Below, piece after piece: positions 53,793 to 62,256 of a stretch of 64,000 nucleotides of DNA (within the stretch, counting starts at the first letter, position 1; each line of letters opens with the position of its first letter). The stretch is from Prevotella sp. (lineage in GTDB: Bacteria; Bacteroidota; Bacteroidia; Bacteroidales; Bacteroidaceae), in assembly GCA_017471245.1 (NCBI GenBank), contig JAFUVB010000005.1, positions 1 through 64,000 of the forward strand. The letters run 5' to 3'. Position numbers and translations under genes: made by a program. A model generated the notes under the pieces. That model saw only the letters and a list, made by a program, of their open reading frames with translations, was not told where the DNA came from and did no database searches.

Positions 53793-56600
53793 TTAGAATG
53801 AAGCCTTCAAACCAATGCTATAGTAGCGGCTTTGAGGAGCACTGCCTACATTCATCTCAAGTACCTTACGCTCCTTGGCGATGGTAAGCAGGTTGCTGCC
53901 ACTAATATATACATCCAGTCCTTTCACAAACTTCACAAAGGAATTGGCAAACACTGTTTCCGGGAAGTTGTATGTCAGCTGCACCTTTCTGAGTGTGAAA
54001 CGGTCGTTCTTATACATCCAGAAGTCGGTGTAGCGGTAGTTGTTGTCACCGTTACTCGTTGTCAGGCGCGGATAGATGGCTGTTGCGGCTGTCTCAGGAG
54101 TCCAAGTGTCGCGAGCTGCTTCTGAATATTTGCTTGTGCCTGGCATCCAGTAGTAAGAGCTGTTCTTCATGCCATGTCCTCCGAGATAGAGATTACCCAA
54201 CGTGAAGAAGGTGATGTTCTTCCATTTGAGGGTAAGGTTGATGCCGCTCATGAAAGGAGAGTCCCAACGTCCGAGGAATACCTGGTCGTTATTGTCAATC
54301 TTGCCGTCATTGTTCTGGTCAACATAGCGAATGTCGCCCGGGCGCACATCACCGAAGGTCTGTGTGGGTGCATTGTCAATCTCTTGCTGCGACTGGAACA
54401 GGCCCACGCTCTGCAATCCCCAGTATCCGTTCAGCGCTTTGCCGATGCGCGACTGGTATGCAAACTCATAGTTCTCGTCGCGTTTGCCTACTGTGCTCTT
54501 ATACCACATTCCGCTGATGCCCAACTTTGCAAAGAACTCGCCGAAGTGCTTTTGGAAGTAAACGCTGAAGTCGATACCCGTGCGATTGTCAACATTATAG
54601 TTGGTGTAAGGGATGATGGATGAAGAGGGGTATCCCACCTGAGTGAAGTAGTTAGGATAGAGAGTTGCCACACGGGCAAGTCCGCCGTCCATCTTGTTGG
54701 TGAAGAAGTTCACGTCGAAAGTAATCAGCTTGTCGAACATGGAACCACGCAAACCAACCGTGAACTCCTTGCGCTTAACAAAGGTCATGTCGGGGTTGTC
54801 GCCACGCTGGAATTCAGTAGCTGCCATACCTCCGTTGTCAGCCCAGCTATACCATCCGCCTGACTGCACTACTGACTGATACAGGTAGTAGCCGTCCTCA
54901 TTGTCATCGGTAGTGATGTCAATATCCTGATCAATGATGGCAACCGATGTGGTCAGCATGAGGTCATCCAAGAACGAATCCTTCAGAACATCCCTTGTGG
55001 GACGCCATCCCAAAGTCACAGCTGGAGAGAATCCGGTGCGGTTGCCCTCTGGCATTTTTGTGGAATAAGGAATGGCAGCACTGAAGTCAACGTAGTATGT
55101 ATGGTCGTAGTTGTAAGACAACTGTAAGCCCATGTTCACATTGGTCGTGCGATGATAGTGGCCATTGCGCTGTGTCTGCCAGATGTTGCCCAACAGCATG
55201 CCAAACACATTGTGCTTCTCAGCGAAGGTGCGGTTGTAGTCGAACTGTCCTGAGATGTTGTAGGTGTAACGGTATGCAGAGTTGCTGATGTTCTCATTTC
55301 CCGACTTGTAGTCTTTTCCATACTGGGTGATATCCCGAATCATGTCATTTCCGGCATAGTTGGTCCATGTAGGAGCAAAGGTGGCATAGTCGTTAGAGTA
55401 GCCCTGATTATAGGTAGAAGCATAGTCGATACCGTATTTCGTGCGGAAGATCAGTCCCTTCACCAATGAGTTCAGGTTCACATCAAACTGTGTGTTGAAC
55501 TGGAACTGGCGACTGACATACTTGCTGTCGCCTGCTGCGAAGGCATCAGCATAGGGGGTTGTCGGGTTTGCCTGAGAACCTCCGAAGAAGAAGTCGCCCT
55601 GCAGGTAGTCGCTGTTGCGCACAATGTCTAATGATGTGGCATCAGCCTCTTCGATATAGCTGATAGGAATCAGTGGAGCCACTAAATACGGGCGCCATGT
55701 TGCAGACTGTCCCCACCAGTCGGTGTTTGCGCTGTAGGAGTCGTAGAAGGTAACGTTGGCATCTGCCTTGAAAGAAAGAACCTTGTTGAGTTCCACGTCG
55801 ATGTTACCACGGACAAAGAAACGGCTGACATAGTTGTCTTTCGTCTTGCCCACCTTCAGAGGAGAAGCCTCGCGGTAATAGCCTGTTGTCGTGTAATACT
55901 TCATGCGGTTTGTTCCGCCGGTAACCTCCATGATTCCCTCATAGCGTGCATGTGAGTTCTTCACATAGTCGGAAGACAGCATGTTGAAATCAGGATAGCG
56001 ATAAGGATTGATGCCCGAAGCATAGTTATAGATATCCTCGGCAGAATAGTTTGCCGACAATCCGTCGTTTGCACGAGCCTGATTGAACATGCTCATATAC
56101 TCGGCTGATCCCAGATACTTAGGAAACACTTTGGGAACATAAAGCCCGCCATTGGCATGTGCGTTGATGCGCAGGTCGCCCAGCTTGCCACGCTTGGTGG
56201 TAATCTGGAGCACTCCCTTGGCAGCGCGAGGTCCATAGAGCACAACAGCTGATGCTCCTTTCAACAGTGTGATTTGGTCGATTTCGGTAGGAAGCACGTT
56301 GTTGGCATCGCGCACCATACCGTCTACAACGACTAAATAGTCATCATTTCCCCAGATGTTGCCGTTGAAGCCGCCCACCACATTGTCAATATAGTCTAAA
56401 CTGTAACTGCTGTAGGCTTTGTCTTGCAGCTCCTTCATGTCGATAACGGAGATTCCGCCCAACAAGTCTTGCTTGTCAACAGCGCGGAACGCCACGTTCA
56501 CTGCCGTTGAGTCGCCAGCCTCCTGTGCGAGGAGAGGAAGAGAGGAGCCTGCCAACAGCAAACACCCAACGACCAACACCTTATTTATTATTTTGTTCAT
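53793..56600 (-). CDS. xusC: SusC-family TonB-dependent transporter without N-terminal extension
   Basis: A 935-residue protein with a signal peptide ending in PLLAQ. The plug carries DDYLVVVDGMVRDA, LLKGASAVVLYGPRAAKGVLQITTKRG; the barrel ends in SIGLKASF. The carboxypeptidase-like N-terminal domain and a canonical TonB box are missing, and the plug follows almost directly after the signal peptide, so coupling to TonB may differ from xusA. No remnant of such a domain lies in the 42-bp gap upstream. It pairs with xusD to import xylo-oligosaccharides. Confidence 0.92.
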   Translation of the reverse strand: MNKIINKVLVVGCLLLAGSSLPLLAQEAGDSTAVNVAFRAVDKQDLLGGISVIDMKELQDKAYSSYSLDYIDNVVGGFNGNIWGNDDYLVVVDGMVRDANNVLPTEIDQITLLKGASAVVLYGPRAAKGVLQITTKRGKLGDLRINAHANGGLYVPKVFPKYLGSAEYMSMFNQARANDGLSANYSAEDIYNYASGINPYRYPDFNMLSSDYVKNSHARYEGIMEVTGGTNRMKYYTTTGYYREASPLKVGKTKDNYVSRFFVRGNIDVELNKVLSFKADANVTFYDSYSANTDWWGQSATWRPYLVAPLIPISYIEEADATSLDIVRNSDYLQGDFFFGGSQANPTTPYADAFAAGDSKYVSRQFQFNTQFDVNLNSLVKGLIFRTKYGIDYASTYNQGYSNDYATFAPTWTNYAGNDMIRDITQYGKDYKSGNENISNSAYRYTYNISGQFDYNRTFAEKHNVFGMLLGNIWQTQRNGHYHRTTNVNMGLQLSYNYDHTYYVDFSAAIPYSTKMPEGNRTGFSPAVTLGWRPTRDVLKDSFLDDLMLTTSVAIIDQDIDITTDDNEDGYYLYQSVVQSGGWYSWADNGGMAATEFQRGDNPDMTFVKRKEFTVGLRGSMFDKLITFDVNFFTNKMDGGLARVATLYPNYFTQVGYPSSSIIPYTNYNVDNRTGIDFSVYFQKHFGEFFAKLGISGMWYKSTVGKRDENYEFAYQSRIGKALNGYWGLQSVGLFQSQQEIDNAPTQTFGDVRPGDIRYVDQNNDGKIDNNDQVFLGRWDSPFMSGINLTLKWKNITFFTLGNLYLGGHGMKNSSYYWMPGTSKYSEAARDTWTPETAATAIYPRLTTSNGDNNYRYTDFWMYKNDRFTLRKVQLTYNFPETVFANSFVKFVKGLDVYISGSNLLTIAKERKVLEMNVGSAPQSRYYSIGLKASF

Positions 56601-56642
56601 AATAATTATCAATTTTCAATTATCAATTTCAATTATCAATTC

Positions 56643-58586
56643 TTACCACCCAGGATTCTGCTTGAACTCAGGATAGATCATCACATCCTCATTCTTGAAG
56701 GGGAGCCAGTAATGTTTTGCACTGAGATTGCGCTGGATGATCACTTCCTCCCTGAAGTTCTTGACAGCATTCTCCTTAGGATCCACGGTGATGTCAAGTC
56801 CTGGATGATAGCTGTCAGTTTCCGGATCAATGTTTGCACCGGGAACACGGTCAAACTTCTGTCTCGTCTTAATGTTGTATGGATATACAGTCAACAGTTT
56901 CCAACGGCGGAGGTCATTGAAGCGGTGAGCCTCGAAAGAAAGCTCAACAGCACGCTCACGACGGATCTCGTCCATAAATTTGTCAGCTGAACCAAGGAAG
57001 CGGTCATCAACAGGATCAACGCCTGCACGCTCACGAATCTTATTCACTGCATCTGCCGCTGTAAGAGAGCAGGTGGAGGATTTGCCGTTGGCACCGCCGT
57101 AACCCATGTCGGCAGCCTCTGCATACATCAGATAAACATCTGCAAGGCGCAACCAGGAGAGGTGCAGGTGGAATGCATTTGTCCATCCGCTATGACCATT
57201 GTCAATTGTATTGCAGTCAATGGCAATGAACTTATAGTTCAGGTATCCCGTCCTACTTCTATGGAGGTCTTGTATGCCATTGCCTCCATCATAGAAATTG
57301 GCATATTGGAATTGATATAAAGACTTGTCAACAGGCTGTCCGTTGAACATCTTCACGCCATCATAGATGAAATTATAATAGAAACGCGGGTCGCGATTCT
57401 TCCACGGGTGCTCCTTGTCGAAACCTGAGTCGGCCTCAGTGAGGGGAAGACCGTTCTGCATTCCGAAGTAGTTCACATAGTTGGCAGCGGGGCATAACAC
57501 AATACCGTCGCCATCGGCAATCTCCTTAATCTGATACACATTTGCCTGTCGCCAGTATGAGTCGGCACCGAAGGAAGGACTACGCATGATGGCCTCTGTT
57601 CCGCCAGGCATCATCCAGCTCTGTTTCTGAGTCCAGAACAGGGTGTGGTAGTCTTCAAATGGCACCAGCGCATATTGTGTCTGACCGCTCTCAACCAAGC
57701 TCAGCACCTGTCCGAATGCATCGGCAGCACGTTTACAATAGTTGGAATCATACTTATATGTGTCGCCTGTTGCGTCAACACCGTTCACCATCAGCGGACT
57801 GCCGGCATAGAGCAGTGCCTTGCCCATGTACGACAATGCCCAGATTTTGTTGGGGCGCAATTCGTTCTTACCTTTGCCAATCTGTGAGCCTGTGGCGGTA
57901 TTGTCCCAGTTGATGGGCAACAGATCGGCAGCGCGCTTGAAATCTTCAGCCATCTTGTCGGCACATTCCTGGAATGACTCGCGAGGCAGATTGAATTGAG
58001 CACCCGGATCCAGAGGTTCCGTGATATAAGGCAGACCACCCCAATAGGTGCAAAGCTCGAAATAGAACCAGGCACGAAAGAATAGCAACTGACCTTCAAT
58101 AAGATTGCGCTGTTCCTGAGAAGCGTCTTTCAACAGACCGTCTTGCAGGGCCTTCAAGCCAATATTTGCCTGACGGATGCCATACCAGCTGCCGCCCCAG
58201 AGAGCTTTGTCGAAACGTGCACCTGAACTTCCCTGAATTTGTCCGACAGCCCAAGGACGATCCAAAAAGCATGCCGAATTGTTGATATAGCCTCTATAGT
58301 TTCCGTTGTCAACCATAGCGGTGAATATGCTGTTTGCCCAACCACTGTCAAAAGTATGGACTTCATCCTCACCCCAGTTGAAACAACTTGTCCAGTGGCT
58401 CTTCATTACGTCAGGGATAACATTGTACATGACTTCTACAAATCCCTGGAAATTATTGAAATTCTTGAACGCATCCTCTTCCTGGAGCACAGATTCAGCA
58501 TCCTTTTCCAAATAGTCGGTACAGGAGGAGAGGCTCACCGTTCCGGCAAGAAATGCGAACATTATATATATTAATGACTTTTTCAT
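56643..58586 (-). CDS. xusB: SusD-family xylan-binding lipoprotein
   Basis: A 647-residue lipoprotein (lipobox LSSC). SusD features are FFRAWFYFELCTYWGGLPYITEPLDP, the RLADVYLMYAEAADMGYGG helix and the RRERAVELSFEAHRFNDLRRWK ending. It is the partner of the SusC encoded just upstream (xusA, 17 nt away). The gap to xusC contains short CAATTATCAATT repeats. Confidence 0.94.
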   Translation of the reverse strand: MKKSLIYIMFAFLAGTVSLSSCTDYLEKDAESVLQEEDAFKNFNNFQGFVEVMYNVIPDVMKSHWTSCFNWGEDEVHTFDSGWANSIFTAMVDNGNYRGYINNSACFLDRPWAVGQIQGSSGARFDKALWGGSWYGIRQANIGLKALQDGLLKDASQEQRNLIEGQLLFFRAWFYFELCTYWGGLPYITEPLDPGAQFNLPRESFQECADKMAEDFKRAADLLPINWDNTATGSQIGKGKNELRPNKIWALSYMGKALLYAGSPLMVNGVDATGDTYKYDSNYCKRAADAFGQVLSLVESGQTQYALVPFEDYHTLFWTQKQSWMMPGGTEAIMRSPSFGADSYWRQANVYQIKEIADGDGIVLCPAANYVNYFGMQNGLPLTEADSGFDKEHPWKNRDPRFYYNFIYDGVKMFNGQPVDKSLYQFQYANFYDGGNGIQDLHRSRTGYLNYKFIAIDCNTIDNGHSGWTNAFHLHLSWLRLADVYLMYAEAADMGYGGANGKSSTCSLTAADAVNKIRERAGVDPVDDRFLGSADKFMDEIRRERAVELSFEAHRFNDLRRWKLLTVYPYNIKTRQKFDRVPGANIDPETDSYHPGLDITVDPKENAVKNFREEVIIQRNLSAKHYWLPFKNEDVMIYPEFKQNPGW

Positions 58587-58603
58587 TTCGTTCTTTATTA
58601 AAG

Positions 58604-61600
58604 TTAAAGTGTAACTCTAAGACCAATGTTGAAACGGCGCTGTGTAGGATATGCACTCCATCCGCCTGTATTCGACTCACGGTCATCAGGCATGTCAGTC
58701 CAGAGGGCAAGGTTGTTGCCGTTGACAAACAGCTTCAACGACTGTAGACCAACGTTGCTCAACCATCTCTCTTTGGAGAAGGTGTAGGAAATCTCAGCAT
58801 ACTTCAGACGGAGATATGAACCATCGAACATGAAACGTGTGCCATTCGAATAGGTGCTTGCCTTGGCATTCGTGCTCCAGCGAGGAAGCGGAACGTCGGC
58901 ATTCTGATTCTCCGGACTCCAGTAGCTGCCTTCGTGGTAGCCTGAAGTGCGGCTGTCGTTCAAACTCACGAGATTTACATCACGCGAAACGTTGTTGGTG
59001 CCGTAGAACTGTACGAAAGCGCTCCATCCCTTATAATCCACGCCAATCTGGAAATTCATGGTGTTCTGTGGAATACTTGAGAATCCATAGGGTATATAGT
59101 CGTTCTGCGAGATTACACCATCGGCATCGTAGTCAAGAATGATATAGTTTCCCGGCATTCGGTTGCTGTCATACTCATCGTGGGCGGTACTTCCATAAAG
59201 CTCATCCCAGTTGTTGTAATAGCCATGATCCAGATAAACATACGTTTGGTTTATCGTCTTGCCTGCCTTCTTCTGATATTCAGGAGTCAGCTGCGGGTCA
59301 TCGCGTTCAACAATGGTATTCACGGCATGGGTGAATGCCATGTTACCCCAGAGCCGCCAGTCATTGTTCAACTTCTTGTTGAAACGGATGTCAAGCTCGT
59401 AACCGGAGCTCTTCACCTTACCCAAGTTGGCAACAGGTGCGTTTCCGCCATAGTAACCCGGAACGGCGCGGTCGCTGCCGGCAATCAGAATGTCGGTACG
59501 ATTCTCACGGAAATAGTCGAATGAACCTGTGATCAGACCGCCCAAGAAACCGAAGTCAACAGCAAGGTCGAGCTTTTTGGCTACTTCCCAATGCAAGTCG
59601 GGGTTACCTTCCTGAGTCTTCTGCCACCATGTGTAAGGGCTTGAACCGAAATTCGGGCTGCCTCCAGAAATCTCCTGCGCAATGTTTCCGCTGTTCTCCC
59701 ACGTGTCGCGGAACAGCCAACGACCTTGGCTTACATGGTCGTCACCAATCTCACCATAGGAGGCGCGCAGTTTCAGCACGTCGATGATGTGCTTATCGCG
59801 AAGGCGCTTCATGAAAGCTTCCTCGCTGACCATCCAACCGATAGCTCCAGAATTGAAGAATGCGAAACGGTTGTCCTTTGAGAAGATTTCTGAACCGTTG
59901 TAGGCACCGTTGTACTCTAACAGATACTTGCGGGCGAAGTCGTAAGTGGCACGGAACACCCAGTTCTCACGCAGATAGGGTGAGAAACTCCCCGTCTGGT
60001 AGCGCTCGCGGCTGAAGTTACCCATTACACCCACGGTGTGGTCACCGAATGTGCGGCTGTAGTTCAGCTGCATAGAGTAGTTCAGACGACGGTAGGTGAG
60101 CAGGTTGTTTACACTACCAGGTCCCTGAGACCATGCATTGTTGTTCTTATAATCGAACTTATAGTTGGTTTCAGGCTGCACGTCCGACTTGCCAATGCCC
60201 GTGTCGGGATCAATCCAGTAGTGAGCCTCGTCTTCCCAGTCGTTAGTATCGTCGATACCACGGCCTTGCTCCACGAATGAATTATCGAAGGCGAGCTTTG
60301 CCATGGCCTTCAGTCCTGGGGTGATGAAGCCGAGATCCTGTTCGAGAGTGAAGTCGGTGTTCAGGCGGTCGGTAGTGGTATAGCCGATACCTGTTGTGCT
60401 CAGATACTCCATAGAGTTCTGTGAAGCCTGAGTTGGATTGGGATCATAGTATCCCCACATGCCGTTATCATACAAAGGACGGAAGGCTCCGGGAGCAATG
60501 CCATAGAATGCCGACCATACGAGATTCTCATATTGAGCCTGCGTGGCCTTGCGGATGGCATGTGAACCGGAGAGGTTGATATGCAGCTGTGTGGTTTTTG
60601 TGAGGTTGAAGTCAAGGTTGCTGCGAACATTAATGCGGTCGTAGGCGAATCCCGGCTCATAACCGCGAGTGTTAGGTACCTTCTTATAAATGTCACCCTC
60701 GTGAGCATAGTCAACGCTTGTGAAATATTTCACGAACTTGGAACCGCCGGATACGTTCACGTTGAAGTTGTAAGACATGGCAACATCCTTGAGCAACTCG
60801 TCAATCCAGTTTACATTCGGATAACGTTCCCATTCCTCGCGGGTTGCAGGATTGCGATACTTGTTGAGAATATCCTGCGGAGTGAATTTCACCCAATCAT
60901 CGGGAGCGTATGCCAATTCTTTCTGAATGGCTTTGTTGCGAAGAACCAAAGCATCGTAGGAGTCCATTGCATCGGGCAGCTTTGAATAGGTCTTCAAAGT
61001 GGTGCTGGCATTGATGTTGATCGTGGCTGGACCTTCTGTTCCGTGCTTTGTGGTGATAAGAATAACGCCATTCGCTCCGCGCACACCGAACACGGCTGTA
61101 GCGGAGGCATCTTTCAATACGGAAATACTTGCCACGGAGTTGATGTCAACACTCGACATGGGACGCTCGATACCATCAACCAGTACCAAAGGTTCACCAC
61201 CATTCCATGAAGTAGTACCGCGAATGTAGATCTTCGGATCCTCGTCACCAGGCTGACCGGAGGTACTCATGGTTACCACACCAGGCAGGTTTCCGGTAAG
61301 AGCCTGACCGAGACTGGTCACACCACCGGTACGTTCCAACACTTTAGAGTCGGTCTGGGTGATGGCACCCACCACAGAGGCTTTCTTCTGCTGACCGAAA
61401 CCAACCACCACCACTTAAGAGAGTTGGGTGTTGTCAGTCAGCACCACACTGAAGGTGCGCTGCGAGCCCACCTTAAATTCCTTGGTTTCCATTCCCACGT
61501 AGCTGACAACTATAACTGTCTGCTCAGAGGGAACATCAAGCTGGAATTTGCCGTCAAAGTCTGTTACCGTTCCATGAGCGGTATTTCCCTTAACAACAAC

Positions 61601-61750
61601 CGATGCTCCGATGAGAGGCTCACCGGCACCGTCGACGACTGTACCGTTCACTCGGATGCTTCCGCCCTGCGCCAGCGCGTTTGCCAGCGGCAACATTAGC
61701 ATCAGGAGAGAAGGAACAGCGCGTTTCAAGAGACTTTTTAGCTGTTTCAT
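58604..61750 (-). pseudogene. xusA: SusC-family TonB-dependent transporter, interrupted by in-frame TAA
   Basis: The full reading frame is 1048 codons from an ATG at 61750, with a signal peptide ending in NALAQ and a carboxypeptidase-like domain (INGTVVDG-type: VNGTVVDGAGEPLIGASV). Codon 112 is TAA (61417-61415). Before it stand TDNTQLS, after it VVVVGFGQQKKASVVGAITQ in the same frame. Members of the family read LSEVVVVGFG here, so a single GAA to TAA change at the TonB-box Glu explains it. The rest of the barrel (58604-61414) has no other defect. No full-length protein is expected without readthrough. A promoter -7 element lies about 260 bp upstream. Confidence 0.9.
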
Positions 61751-61850
61751 CTTGTCTGATTTTGATTCATAATTATTTATATTGGTTTTATACATTATAA
61801 TATTATATATATGGTGCGACTTTACATCGTCATACTGTTTTCTTTTCCAA

Positions 61851-61889
61851 GGCTGGCACAAATCTCCTTCACAGGGACACGTGCCAGCC
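61851..61889 (-). promoter_or_regulatory. Leader hairpin of the xus operon
   Basis: GGCTGGCAC (61851-61859) pairs perfectly with GTGCCAGCC (61881-61889), with a 21-nt loop, in the middle of the leader of about 250 nt before xusA. There is no T-run behind it, so it is not a simple terminator. Confidence 0.6.
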
Positions 61890-62009
61890 GTTGTTTCCAT
61901 GATAATTAAATCACTGGCTTATAAAAAAAGCTACTAATCACTAACTACAAATACTAACTACTAACAATATAATTAACATTAAAAAAACTGCTCAGGTTTG
62001 ATTTTCGTT

Positions 62010-62018
62010 GCAAAGGTA
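62010..62018 (-). promoter_or_regulatory. Promoter -7 element of the xus operon
   Basis: TACCTTTGC on the minus strand, about 260 bp upstream of xusA. GTAACATG occurs at 62071 and at 62179, each upstream of one of the two divergent promoters, as a possible shared operator (weak). Confidence 0.65.
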
Positions 62019-62190
62019 GGCAAATTCTGGTGTTCTCGTTTTGCAAAAAGTAGCGCGTATGTTTAATAAAGTAACATGATGTGAATTTTAATCAAAACAT
62101 GAAAAGCCTTGTTATGCGGGAAACGCGCCGCCCGCCAAGCTAAAAACATGGGATGTTGTTACGAAAACTTTGTCAAATGTAACATGCGCA

Positions 62191-62222
62191 TTGCCGGTTT
62201 GCGGGAAAATGTGTATATTTGC
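62191..62222 (+). promoter_or_regulatory. Promoter of the HTCS-like regulator
   Basis: TTG at 62191-62193 and TATATTTGC at 62214-62222, 20 bp apart, 35 bp upstream of the ATG. Confidence 0.65.
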
Positions 62223-62256
62223 AACGATAATGATACAAATCGATAAAACACGAACA

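Noticed and set aside
58604-61414. Shorter SusC gene starting with GTG after the TAA
   Set aside because: It would lack a signal peptide and the N-terminal domain; the upstream part is in the same frame and belongs to the same gene.
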